Shown: positions 17,502 through 26,584 of the stretch, piece after piece | How the letters are laid out: every line of letters begins with the position of its first letter | How positions within the stretch are numbered: the stretch's first letter is position 1 | Assembly (NCBI GenBank): GCA_020853575.1 | Contig: JADYYP010000075.1 | Coordinates: 123,210-187,209, forward strand | Reading direction: 5' to 3' | From: Planctomycetota bacterium | Lineage (GTDB): Bacteria > Planctomycetota > UBA1135 > GCA-002686595 | DNA: 64,000 bases | The notes under the pieces: model-generated | What the model was told of the DNA's origin: nothing | Databases searched by the model: none | The model's input: only the letters and a program-made list of their open reading frames with translations | Translations under genes and position numbers: made by a program

Positions 17502-20500
17502 TTACAGATCGAACCGAACCGGCAGCGTCGCGTCGGCGACGACCTCGACGGTCTGCTCCTGCGGGCCGGGAGCGCCCCCGCCCGAGCCCGGCCCGCCGAT
17601 CGCGGCAAGCCGCGCCTGAACGGTCCACTTGCCCGGCTTGAGCCCATCGACCGTCGTCTTTCCGTTCTGGATGAACGCGACCTTGGCGGCGGCATCCGCC
17701 GGGCTGGTGCCCTCGGGAAACACGTTGAGCACTACCATCGACGCCGGCGCTCCTGACTTGAAGGCAGAGACCTCCAGCTTGCCCGCGACCGCCAGTGTGA
17801 AGTCGACGCCGCGCTTGACCTGGTTGGGCGCGACTTGGAAGGGCTCGGAGCGCTCCGGTTGCAGCCCCTTCGACTCGGCCTTCACCACCAACTCGACGCT
17901 GGGCGTGACGCCGCGCAGCACGTAGCGACCGTCGTCGTCGGTCTTGACGTCGCGCGCCCCCGCCTCGCCACCGATCACGGAAACGTCTCCGCCGTCGTCG
18001 CTCGTCATCACCATGCGAATCGCCGTGCGCCCGGAGCGCTGCGGTGCGTTGCGCTCGGCACTGACGCGCACTCCAGCGAGCGGCTTACCGTCTGGTGCGA
18101 AGACCCGCCCTTCGATGATCGCGATGTCCAAGTCGACGTCGAAGTGCTTGTCGCTCTCTCCGAGCGAGAGCTCGAACTCCGCCGGCATCTGGCGGGATGG
18201 GTGCGTCACCGTCAGTCGGTAGTCACCAGGCTTGACGTCGCGCACCTCGTAGCGCCCGTCGGTCTCGGTCGTGGATTGCGGTCCACCTCCGAACATGCCA
18301 GCGCCGAGTTGCGGAGCGCCATCGCGCTTGGGGTGCAGACTGACTTGCGCACCGGCGAGCTTTGCGCCTCCCTCCGTCACCGTGCCCGAGAGCACGCTGC
18401 GCGTCGGCGCGACGACGCGGACCTCCGTCGAACTCCCCTCCGCCACCGCGGCGTCGATCCAAGCGTCCCCGGCGCCGTCCTCGGGCATTCCGGCGATCGA
18501 AACGAAGAAGTTGCCGTCGCCGAAGGCACCGTTGCCACCCTCGACGAATTGCCGAAAACGATGGACACCCGGCGCGAGGTGCTGGAAGTCGGCGTGGCCT
18601 TCGGTATCGGTGACGGCTCTGTCCGAGCCCTCGAAGGGCATACGCGGCCCGCCGGCATCGTCGCGGGCTTCGCGCCGCTCGACCTTGCCGCCGGCGATCG
18701 GGCTGCCATCGGCCTTGACCAGCGTCACTCGCACGCTGCCACCCGCGCCCATGCGCACCTCGCGCTCCTCGCGCGTCCCGACGGCGCACACGAACGGCTC
18801 GGAGCGGTAGGGAGCGTGCTCCTTGTGCTTCACGGTCAACTCGCAGCGCTCGCCTGCGAAGCTCGAGAGCTCGATCACTCCGTTGGCGTCGGTCTTCCCG
18901 CTGTGCTGGTCATCGCCGCCGAAGTCGAGGTCTTGCATCTCCCCGACGTCGGCCTCGATCGCGAGCGCAGCGCCGCGCACCGCGATCGAGCCATCACTCG
19001 ACGGCTCCACGAACTTGCCGAGCGTGACGCGCGCGCCACCGATCGGTCGTCCCGTCGCGCCGTCGAGCACGGTCACCCGGCACACGGGTGCGGGTTCGAG
19101 TCGAATCGCGCCGAGGTCGACGTCCTGACCCTCGACCAGAGCGATGTCTTCCAGACGGAAGACCTTGTATCCGGTGGCCTTGATCTCGATCGTCGCGGTC
19201 TTGGATTCGCCGCGAGGCCGCATCTCACCCACACGCGCCTTGCCCTCGGGGAACTTGGTCTGCGGCCGACCGTCGGCCATCACCGGCATCGGGTACTCGA
19301 CACCGCCGCTCAACTGGAAGTCCTCGACCGGCTTGCCGGTCTGAGCATCGAGCACCGTCATGGTGATGCCCGACTCCGGTTGGAACTCGAGCTCGATGCC
19401 GCGATCGCCCGCCGTGGCGACCACGCGCGCCGACATGCGCGGCTGAAACTCGACGGGCTCGTCGCGCTCGCTGCGCCGCAGCGTCACGGCGTAGCGCTTC
19501 CCCTCGCGCAGTCCCTTCACCGCGAAACTGCCGTCCGCTGCGAGCTTGGCTGTCCGCGACTCGGCCCCGTCGAACTCGAACATCTCTTCCTCTTGCTCAC
19601 GCCCGTTGTGCACGGATGCGACCACGGAGTAGCGCCGACTCGCGCCCTCGGGGAGCCCGATCGCTCGACCGCTGATCTCCAACCCGTTGTCCAGCGCGAT
19701 GGTGCGCGGCGCGAGTTGTTCGCCCGGGCGCGTGGACTCGACGCTCTCACTCTTGTCGGGGTGATCCTCGGAGGTGATCGCGAGCGTCAGCGGCCCGATC
19801 GGAAGCTGATCGAGCGTGAACGAACCGTCGTCCGCGCTGACCGCGAGCGGCACACTGGGCTGTCGCATCCCACCGAACACGAAGAACCCGCCGCCATTGC
19901 GCTTGGGTTCGTGCACGCGCCCGATTTCGGCCTTGGCAACGCCTCGCCCCCGCGAGTCGACCACGCGCCCCGAGAGCACCGGGCTGGCGAGCAAGGTGAT
20001 CGTTCCCACATCGTGCGCTTGACCCGCGGGAACCACGATGTCGTCGTCATCGTGGGGTGCGAAGCGCGGCGCGCGCACGGCCAAGCGGAAGTTCCCGGGG
20101 CGCACGCCGGTCAACTCGAAGGCGCCGTCGGAATCGGTCACCGTTTCCAAGTTGCCAGGTCCGAAGGCGCCGAAGCGACCGCGGGTGTCGAGCGCAGCGC
20201 CGATGAAGCCGCGACTCTCGACCGAGCGCCCGAGCACCTTGGCGCCACGAACGGCGCGACCGTCGCTGTCGAGAACACGCCCAGTGACTTTCGGTCCCTC
20301 GCTGCGGTCGCGGGCGCTCTCGCGCGAGAGGCCCTTGGGCGCGGAGCTCTCGAGCGCGACGCGCTCGGAAGACTCGCCGACATCCTCTGGCGACGAGGGC
20401 GCGCTGGGAGCGACGTCGGGAGCGACCGCAGCCACTTCGGATTGCGCCGCCAAAGGGCCGGCGGCTCCGTCGTGCGTCGTGCCGCCGCGCAGCATCACGA

Positions 20501-20561
20501 ACGCCCCGACTACCGCAGCAACCACGACCAACAAGATCACGACCAGCGGGCGATTCACCAC
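17502..20561 (-). CDS. Large secreted protein with carboxypeptidase-regulatory-like repeats
   Basis: A 1019-residue protein with an N-terminal anchor (LVVILLVVVAAVVGAFVML) and then a chain of about nine beta-sandwich repeats. Each repeat has a V-x-G-x-V-D/L-x-x-G opening and a T-D-x-x-G-x-F/Y-x-L/V-x-x-V/L-x-P-G-x-Y closing, as in carboxypeptidase-regulatory-like/Cna-B folds; clear examples are VTGRVLDSDGRAVRGAKV near 90 and VRDVKPGDYRLTV near 780. It is probably a periplasmic or surface adhesion/scaffold protein. No enzymatic motif is seen. Start GTG at 20561 with GGAG eight bases upstream; a second GTG follows at once. Confidence 0.85.
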   Translation of the reverse strand: MVNRPLVVILLVVVAAVVGAFVMLRGGTTHDGAAGPLAAQSEVAAVAPDVAPSAPSSPEDVGESSERVALESSAPKGLSRESARDRSEGPKVTGRVLDSDGRAVRGAKVLGRSVESRGFIGAALDTRGRFGAFGPGNLETVTDSDGAFELTGVRPGNFRLAVRAPRFAPHDDDDIVVPAGQAHDVGTITLLASPVLSGRVVDSRGRGVAKAEIGRVHEPKRNGGGFFVFGGMRQPSVPLAVSADDGSFTLDQLPIGPLTLAITSEDHPDKSESVESTRPGEQLAPRTIALDNGLEISGRAIGLPEGASRRYSVVASVHNGREQEEEMFEFDGAESRTAKLAADGSFAVKGLREGKRYAVTLRRSERDEPVEFQPRMSARVVATAGDRGIELEFQPESGITMTVLDAQTGKPVEDFQLSGGVEYPMPVMADGRPQTKFPEGKARVGEMRPRGESKTATIEIKATGYKVFRLEDIALVEGQDVDLGAIRLEPAPVCRVTVLDGATGRPIGGARVTLGKFVEPSSDGSIAVRGAALAIEADVGEMQDLDFGGDDQHSGKTDANGVIELSSFAGERCELTVKHKEHAPYRSEPFVCAVGTREEREVRMGAGGSVRVTLVKADGSPIAGGKVERREARDDAGGPRMPFEGSDRAVTDTEGHADFQHLAPGVHRFRQFVEGGNGAFGDGNFFVSIAGMPEDGAGDAWIDAAVAEGSSTEVRVVAPTRSVLSGTVTEGGAKLAGAQVSLHPKRDGAPQLGAGMFGGGPQSTTETDGRYEVRDVKPGDYRLTVTHPSRQMPAEFELSLGESDKHFDVDLDIAIIEGRVFAPDGKPLAGVRVSAERNAPQRSGRTAIRMVMTSDDGGDVSVIGGEAGARDVKTDDDGRYVLRGVTPSVELVVKAESKGLQPERSEPFQVAPNQVKRGVDFTLAVAGKLEVSAFKSGAPASMVVLNVFPEGTSPADAAAKVAFIQNGKTTVDGLKPGKWTVQARLAAIGGPGSGGGAPGPQEQTVEVVADATLPVRFDL

Positions 20562-20832
20562 AGCGATCTCCGTGAGGGACTTCGGGAAACGGATAGCGAG
20601 CTGGACCTGGGCGAGTCCGAGCGGCGCGGCGCTACGGGACTACCCGGGTCGGAGTTGGGCGTGGTTCCCAAGAAAACGCTCGGGTGGAACGTAACATGCA
20701 CGCCGCTTACTTCGCAGGACTTGCGGGGAGCTCTCGAGCTGGATGGGATGACTCGAGCACGGCGGTCGGCAGGCTCCGGGCACCAGGGCCACGAACACCT
20801 GCCGCAGTTGGTCAACGTCCCGCCGCCCCACC

Positions 20833-22410
20833 ATGCAACGACTCGGTCTCGCTCGCATCGTCGTGTCACTGTGCCTCTCCATCGCGGGTGCTGCCCGGCA
20901 CGCGGCGGCGCAGGTACCCAAGCTCGGCAAGGAGTACGTGGACGCGACCAGTCTGGGGTTTCAGATCAAGATGCCGGCGGACTGGTCTTTCATCCCGCCA
21001 CAGCCGGGCGAGCCCAACAACATCGGGCGCTACGCGGGCGGCGACATGGCCATCCTGCGCAATCCGAAGAACGGTCAGCCGTTCATCGAAATGGACGTGC
21101 AGCTGCTCAAGTTCGATCGACGCGCCAAGCCCGACGATGCACCCGGCGATCGGCCGGATCGGCCTTTCGCTCGTGCCGCAGCGGCGAACTTCGCGGAGTT
21201 CATGGCCAAGGTCGACGGAGCCTGGATGCCGCTGGCCAAGGAACGCAAGGAGCTCTCGATCAACAAGGTCCCGGCCGTGCGCTCGATGTACCGCTGCGAG
21301 TTCGACAAGGCCGAGGGTATCGCCGCGAACCTCCTGGTGTACGAGTTCAAGCTCTCGCCGGACGTCGAGGTGGCCATGCTCGGGACCGGGCCGGCCGACG
21401 AGAAGAAGTGGGGTAAGTGGGAGAGCGCCTTCGAGTCGATGGCGAAGAGCTTCAAGAAGCTCGAGGTCGCCGCGCCAGCGGGCGCTGCGCCCGCCTCGAC
21501 GGGAAGCGCCATGCGCGATCAAAAGCGCGCGGCACTGCAGGACGAAGTCACGCGAACGCCGGGCTGGATGCTGTACGAGACGCGCAACTACTTCGTGATC
21601 AGCGCCAAGAACGACGACAAGCAGTTCCTCGACGAGTTGCTCGAGCGACTCGATGCGATCCGGGAGAAGTACGAGGAGCTTTATCCCCCACAACTCGCCA
21701 AGGAATTGCGTCAACTGCGCCGCGAGCGCGAGAACGCCGAGGCTCGCGAGAAGCCCGAGCCCACCGAGGGAGAACCGCAGGAACGCAAGACGAAGGCGGA
21801 GACCGGAGACCCATTCGAGCGCTCGCGTTGCAGCGTGGTGCGCGTGTGCAAGGATTCGACGCAGTACCACCAGTACGGCGGGCCGGGGTCTTCCGCGGGC
21901 TATTGGTCATGGGTCGACGAGGAGCTCGTCATCTACGACGACCAGAAAAGCGGTGGCCGTGCCAACACTTGGGCCGTGCTCAACCACGAGGCTTTCCACC
22001 AGTACGTGTTCTACTTCTTCGGGCAGCTCTCGCCGCACAGCTGGTACAACGAAGGCACTGGCGACTTCTTCTCGGGCTACCAGCTCGAGCACGGCAAATT
22101 CCAGCTGAAGCCCTTCAACTGGCGTCACCGCCTGATCCAGGGCAATCTGAAGGAGAACCGCTACGCCCCGCTCAAGGAGCTCGTGCGCTGGTCGCAGGGC
22201 GAGTACTACGGAAGCAACAAGTACAAGTTCGACGGCGGCGAGAACTACGCTCAGGGCTGGTCGTTCATCTACTTCCTGCGAACCGGCGCGAAGACCTGCA
22301 AGAGCTGGAACCCCGCCTGGGGCACGATCCTCGACACGTACTTGCGTACGCTGGTCGAGACCGACGACCTCGACCAAGCGGTCGACAGAGCCTTCGCGGG
22401 TGTCGACTGA
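20833..22410 (+). CDS. Secreted HExxH metallopeptidase-like protein (truncated by TGA)
   Basis: A 525-residue protein with a signal peptide (residues 1-26, cleaved near AAAQ). Residues 35-215 form an N-terminal domain like those of lipoprotein-type stress proteins (GFQIKMPADWSF). The catalytic-like half has HEAFH at 385-389 and the third ligand E407 in NEGTGDFF, spaced as in gluzincins, and matches the DUF1570-like planctomycete family. The frame ends at TGA 22408 but continues in frame for 16 codons to another TGA at 22459; those codons encode TWKDFVLALK, matching WKDFVAAVK of the downstream paralogue. The natural C-terminus has therefore probably been lost, or the stop is an error. Confidence 0.8.
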   Translation: MQRLGLARIVVSLCLSIAGAARHAAAQVPKLGKEYVDATSLGFQIKMPADWSFIPPQPGEPNNIGRYAGGDMAILRNPKNGQPFIEMDVQLLKFDRRAKPDDAPGDRPDRPFARAAAANFAEFMAKVDGAWMPLAKERKELSINKVPAVRSMYRCEFDKAEGIAANLLVYEFKLSPDVEVAMLGTGPADEKKWGKWESAFESMAKSFKKLEVAAPAGAAPASTGSAMRDQKRAALQDEVTRTPGWMLYETRNYFVISAKNDDKQFLDELLERLDAIREKYEELYPPQLAKELRQLRRERENAEAREKPEPTEGEPQERKTKAETGDPFERSRCSVVRVCKDSTQYHQYGGPGSSAGYWSWVDEELVIYDDQKSGGRANTWAVLNHEAFHQYVFYFFGQLSPHSWYNEGTGDFFSGYQLEHGKFQLKPFNWRHRLIQGNLKENRYAPLKELVRWSQGEYYGSNKYKFDGGENYAQGWSFIYFLRTGAKTCKSWNPAWGTILDTYLRTLVETDDLDQAVDRAFAGVD

Positions 22411-22474
22411 GACGTGCTCGAGGGCACTTGGAAGGACTTCGTCCTGGCGTTGAAGAGCTGAGCGAACCGCAACG

Positions 22475-24154
22475 ATGAAATCGATTCACCTCCCGTGGCG
22501 CGTGCTGATCGGCGCCGCCGTGTTATTGGCTTCCGCTGGCGTTCCGGCCTGGGCCGACCGCGTGATCACGCACGACAACCGGGTGCTCACGTGCAAGAAG
22601 GTGCGCGAGAAGGACGGCGGCTATCTCGTCGAGTTCGAGCACGGCACGGTGGTGTTGAAGGACAAGGCGCTCGTGAAGGCGGTCGAGATCGAGGGTGACG
22701 CGAGCGAGTACATCCCGCAGAACGACGACGAACGCAAGAAGCTCGCTGATGGCTATGTGAAGTACCGCGGCAAGTGGTTCTCGAAGAACGCCTATGCGGA
22801 CGAGCTGAGGCGCGAGGCCGAAGCGTCCAAGAAGCGCGCCGACGAGATCGCGGCGCACACCGATTGGAACAATCCGTGGACCAAGGAGACCAAGCACTTC
22901 CTGCTGTACTCGAACACCAGCCCGGAGCTGATCGAGTACTACGCCGAGTTGTTCGAGGCCTACTACGACTTGATGGACAATCGCTTCGGCATCAAGCCCA
23001 GCCCCGTGCTCGGTCGCACCAAGATGTCGGTCAAGATCTTCAAGAGCCGCAAGGAGTTCTTGAAGCTCTCGGGGGCCGACTCGCCCAGCGTGCTCGGCTT
23101 CTTCAACCGCGCGACGCAGGAGCTGTGCCTGTTCCACAACTATCAGGAACCCTCGCAGACGGAGTGGGTCGGCCTGCACGAGTGCACGCACCTGTTGACC
23201 TACCTGATCGATCCGCAGTACTTCCCGCAGATCTGGCTGAACGAGGCGGTCGCCGACTACTTCGGGTCGGCCGAGATCTCCCGCGACAAGAAGGGCAAGC
23301 TGGTGATCAAGCCCGGCACGCTTCAGAACGATCGCGTGCTCACGGTTCAGAACGCGATCCGCGACGGCAACGACACCAAGCTCGACAAGCTGTTCGACAT
23401 CGCGCGCGACGACTTCGACGGCTTCCAATACGCCCACGCCTGGTCGTTCATCTACTTCCTCAATGAAGCCGGCCCCAAGACCAAGAAGGCCTTCGACAAG
23501 TTCTTCAAGGACCTCTACACGCAGGCCAAGGGCATCGAGTACGAATCGATCGCCGTGCCCGCGCAGTTCGACAAGAGCGGCACCGCGAAGCAGGCCTCGG
23601 CCCAGGAGATTCGTCGCGTGGTGCTGCAGACCTTGGGAGTCAAGGACCTGGCCACGCTGGAGAAGGACTGGAAGGACTTCGTCGCGGCGGTGAAGATGGA
23701 CACACCCGACCAGCGCTTCAAGCGCGCCTACTTCCAGGTCGCTCTCGGTCGCATCCTCGAAGTCCGGGGTGGACGCGTCGACGGCGCAGCCACGCGCAAG
23801 AACGCGGAGCAGGCTCTGGCCGACATCGATTTCGCCCTGCAGAACGGCATCGCGACCGCGCGCGCCTATGGAACGCGCGCGCAGATCTACGACTTCCTCG
23901 ACCGCGACGAGGACGCCAAGGCCGACCTGCAGAAGGCGATCGAGATCGAGCCTCTGGCCGCGCGCTACCGCTGGGAGCTCGGTCGCAAGCTGTACCCGGG
24001 CTTCGCAGGCCTGGCCGACGAGGACGGGGGCACGTTGTCGGTCGAGCAGAACAACGCTCCGAAGCTCGCGCCCGACGCCAAGGAGCAGCTCGGCTTGGCG
24101 GCCGAGCTCGATCCCGACACCTACCGCGATCTGTTCCGAAAGCTGCCGCAGTAG
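22475..24154 (+). CDS. Secreted HExxH metallopeptidase-like protein with TPR tail
   Basis: A 559-residue protein with a signal peptide (ending near PAWA). An N-terminal 80-residue SH3-like region is followed by a helical linker and the DUF1570-like peptidase domain: HECTH at 235-239, E257 in LNEAVADYF, again 18 residues after the last histidine. The C-terminal 140 residues hold tetratricopeptide-like helices (ALADIDFALQNGIATARAYGTRA; DEDAKADLQKAIEIEPLAARY). It follows the paralogue by 64 bases (13 past the second stop), so the pair is likely cotranscribed and acts outside the cytoplasm. The substrate is unknown. Confidence 0.85.
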   Translation: MKSIHLPWRVLIGAAVLLASAGVPAWADRVITHDNRVLTCKKVREKDGGYLVEFEHGTVVLKDKALVKAVEIEGDASEYIPQNDDERKKLADGYVKYRGKWFSKNAYADELRREAEASKKRADEIAAHTDWNNPWTKETKHFLLYSNTSPELIEYYAELFEAYYDLMDNRFGIKPSPVLGRTKMSVKIFKSRKEFLKLSGADSPSVLGFFNRATQELCLFHNYQEPSQTEWVGLHECTHLLTYLIDPQYFPQIWLNEAVADYFGSAEISRDKKGKLVIKPGTLQNDRVLTVQNAIRDGNDTKLDKLFDIARDDFDGFQYAHAWSFIYFLNEAGPKTKKAFDKFFKDLYTQAKGIEYESIAVPAQFDKSGTAKQASAQEIRRVVLQTLGVKDLATLEKDWKDFVAAVKMDTPDQRFKRAYFQVALGRILEVRGGRVDGAATRKNAEQALADIDFALQNGIATARAYGTRAQIYDFLDRDEDAKADLQKAIEIEPLAARYRWELGRKLYPGFAGLADEDGGTLSVEQNNAPKLAPDAKEQLGLAAELDPDTYRDLFRKLPQ

Positions 24155-24221
24155 TCCCGCGAGCCTGCGGTTTTCGAGCGCCGCGGTCGATACCCTGGCG
24201 AGCCCCAGGCCCGCGCACGAC

Positions 24222-24872
24222 ATGAAGCCCGTCCTCCTCGCCCTTCTGGCCCTGATCGTCACCGCCTGCCAAGGAACGCGCACGCTGGCCGATCCGGTGC
24301 TCGAGATCCGCGGTGAGGAGAGCAGCGAGCTGGGTGTCGCGACCGACTACGGCCTGGTTTTCCTGGGCCGCAGCGCGCGCTCGGGCACCGTCGAGGTCAG
24401 CGCTTGGTTCGGCGACGGTCCGAGCGTCGAGCAGGTCGCGGTCGAGCCCTTGGGTGGCGGGCTGTTCACCGCCGAGCCCGAGATCCGCTTCCCGCGCGTG
24501 CCGATCTCGTTCCAGACACCGCCTCCGGGCAGCAAGCTGCTCGCGATCGGCCGCGTCGGCCGCGAGCGCTGGCAAGCCGAGGTCGAAGTGGCCCTGGATC
24601 CCGCGATCGAAGGCCTGATCACCAGCGTCCCGCCGGAAGTCGTGGCCAACGACGGACAAGTCGGTGCTGGTTTGTACGTCGTCGACTCGGAGGACGATCA
24701 CAAGTTGCATCTGGTCGGGCTGGTCTCTGGCCGCGTCGAAGTCGGCGACGGCACTGGATCCGTGCGGCGCTACCTGACGGTGGTCGGCCCCGACCAACTC
24801 TGGCGGTTGGTGACCTACCGCCGCGATCTCCCGCACAAACGCAAGTTCGTCTATCGCGACGACATCCTCTGA
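24222..24872 (+). CDS. Hypothetical lipoprotein
   Basis: A 216-residue protein with a lipobox (LALLALIVTACQG; C16). The mature part is beta-rich with a PRVPISFQTPPPGSKLL stretch and ends in basic residues (YRRDLPHKRKFVYRDD). No family recognised. It lies 67 bases after the metallopeptidase-like pair on the same strand; TACCCT about 25 bases before the ATG could be its own -10. Confidence 0.75.
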   Translation: MKPVLLALLALIVTACQGTRTLADPVLEIRGEESSELGVATDYGLVFLGRSARSGTVEVSAWFGDGPSVEQVAVEPLGGGLFTAEPEIRFPRVPISFQTPPPGSKLLAIGRVGRERWQAEVEVALDPAIEGLITSVPPEVVANDGQVGAGLYVVDSEDDHKLHLVGLVSGRVEVGDGTGSVRRYLTVVGPDQLWRLVTYRRDLPHKRKFVYRDDIL

Positions 24873-24923
24873 ACCGCGCCGGCCGAGCGCCGCCCGATCA
24901 GTGAGCGTGCGCGGCGCCGACGG

Positions 24924-25697
24924 TCAATTCCGCCGCGCCACCGGCTCGCACCACACAGGCCAAGGTCCGCGCGTCTCGCGTCGCTCTTCGCCGTCGCGCC
25001 GCTGCAGGACTCGCCGAGTGACGAAGTTGTAGAGCGGCTTGGCGGTCTTGCGCCACACGAGCGCGGCGCCACGCCTCCGCGCTGGGCGCGGCGGATCCAG
25101 TCGCAGATGCGCGGCCGGGGCCCAGCGCTCGTCCTCGACGCGTGTGAAGCGCAGATAGCGGCGCTGGTGCTTGGCCACGTGCCGCAAGTCGTCCGCAGCG
25201 CGCTTCGCGAGTGCGCGCGAGTCCGGCGAATGCACGCTGGCGAGTTGGAAGTCGATCAAGTGCGGCGCGCCGCCTTGGCCGACGACGATGTTCTGTTCCT
25301 TGTGCAGGTCGTTGTGGGCGACGCCGCGCGCGTGCAACTGCCTCACGAGCTCCGCCAGGCGCTCGAAGAAGTCGCAGGGCAGCTCGGTGCAGCGGTGCAG
25401 CGGCGTGCCATCGACATAGGACCGCACGAGCACGTCGTCGGGGTGCGGAACGACGCCGTCGGGCGACGCCAGGGCGACGAACCGAGCGCGCTCGACCAGC
25501 TGCGGCACCCCCGCCATTCCATCGAGCGCCTGCAGCGCCCGGGCTTCGCGCCTGAGCAGCGCTCGCGCGATCGCCCGCGACATGGGCAGCGCTCCCCCGC
25601 ACGCGACGCGGCGGATCCACCGCCCGTAGCAATCGCTCACCAGCTCGACCCGCCCGAAACTGTCGCGCTTGAGCTGCTCCACCTTGCTCGAGGTCAC
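24924..25697 (-). CDS. Small protein/lipopolysaccharide-kinase-like protein
   Basis: 257 residues if GTG 25697 is used; the frame is open further upstream into the divergent gene. A kinase catalytic core is visible: GVAHNDLHKEQNIVV (H128-x-D130, N136) and LIDFQLA (D149 of the DFG equivalent). The glycine loop is poor. This arrangement fits the RIO / WaaP-Kdo kinase group, which phosphorylates LPS sugars or proteins; which one applies is not decidable here. The C-terminal 60 residues are highly basic. CACAAT seven bases before the GTG may be a -10. Confidence 0.7.
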   Translation of the reverse strand: MTSSKVEQLKRDSFGRVELVSDCYGRWIRRVACGGALPMSRAIARALLRREARALQALDGMAGVPQLVERARFVALASPDGVVPHPDDVLVRSYVDGTPLHRCTELPCDFFERLAELVRQLHARGVAHNDLHKEQNIVVGQGGAPHLIDFQLASVHSPDSRALAKRAADDLRHVAKHQRRYLRFTRVEDERWAPAAHLRLDPPRPARRRGAALVWRKTAKPLYNFVTRRVLQRRDGEERRETRGPWPVWCEPVARRN

Positions 25698-25742
25698 GTC
25701 CAGGATTGTGACGCACTCGGGGCGAAGCTCCAATGTCCCGCG

Positions 25743-26525
25743 ATGCTGCCCCTGTACATCGTCGATGCCTTCGCAGCCCGCCCGTTCGAGGGCAACCCGG
25801 CCGCGGTGTGCCCGCTCGAGCACTGGATCGACGTGCGCACGCTACAGGCCATCGCGGCCGAGAACGCGCTGTCCGAGACGGCCTTCTTCGTGCGTCGCCC
25901 CGACGGAGACTTCGACCTACGCTGGTTCACGCCCACGACCGAGGTCGAGCTCTGCGGCCATGCCACCTTGGCGAGCGGCTACGTCGTGCTCCAGTGGCTC
26001 GACCGCGCACGCCACGTCGTCACGTTCCACACACGCAGCGGAGCGCTCGTGGTCGAGCGCGAACGCGAGCGACTGACGCTGTCACTCCCCACTCGAACAC
26101 CGCGGGCCTTCGACGCTCCGCGCGAACTGCGCGCCGCACTCGGCTGTCCCGCAGTCGAATGGCTGCGCGGCCTGTACACCATCGCGGTGCTGGAAAACGA
26201 ACGCGCGGTGCGCGCAGCGCGACCCGACCTGACCTCGATCGACGAGCTCTCGATCACCGCGCGCGGCGACGACTGCGACTTCGTCTCGCGCTTCTTCGCT
26301 CCCGCGCTCGGTGTACCAGAGGACCCCGTGACCGGCTCCGCGCATTGCTCGCTGGCGCCGTACTGGGCCGGCGCGCTCGGAAAATCGCACCTCTCCGCCC
26401 GCCAGGTTTCGCGTCGCGGTGGACAGCTGGCGTGCGAGGTCCGCGGCGAGCACGTGCGCCTGAGCGGAACGTGCGCGTTGTACGCCAGGGGAGCAATCGA
26501 GCTCGATCCCCCGCTCGCGCCTTGA
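25743..26525 (+). CDS. PhzF-family isomerase
   Basis: A 260-residue alpha/beta barrel-like epimerase/isomerase. N-terminal VDAFAARPFEGNPAAVC, the catalytic glutamate E45 in AENALSETAFF, LRWFTPTTEVELCGHATLAS and the C-terminal FAPALGVPEDPVTGSAHCSLAPYW are the family core in order. Members isomerise dihydro-hydroxyanthranilate or related compounds; no phenazine genes are near, so the substrate is unknown. It is divergent from the kinase with 45 bases between starts. Confidence 0.92.
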   Translation: MLPLYIVDAFAARPFEGNPAAVCPLEHWIDVRTLQAIAAENALSETAFFVRRPDGDFDLRWFTPTTEVELCGHATLASGYVVLQWLDRARHVVTFHTRSGALVVERERERLTLSLPTRTPRAFDAPRELRAALGCPAVEWLRGLYTIAVLENERAVRAARPDLTSIDELSITARGDDCDFVSRFFAPALGVPEDPVTGSAHCSLAPYWAGALGKSHLSARQVSRRGGQLACEVRGEHVRLSGTCALYARGAIELDPPLAP

Positions 26526-26571
26526 CGGGTGCACGACATTCGCCGCGCTGGCGACCCGCACCTTTGCCCCC

Positions 26572-26577
26572 TAGGAT
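26572..26577 (+). promoter_or_regulatory. TAnnnT start-proximal element (ABC exporter)
   Basis: TAGGAT ends seven bases before the ATG at 26585, the spacing expected for a -10 box feeding a nearly leaderless mRNA. Confidence 0.45.
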
Positions 26578-26584
26578 CGCGCCG

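Noticed and set aside
17835..21416. A 1193-codon plus-strand open frame over the secreted repeat protein
   Set aside because: It is the antisense shadow of the 1019-residue protein; composition is Arg/His/Ala-rich and there is no domain.
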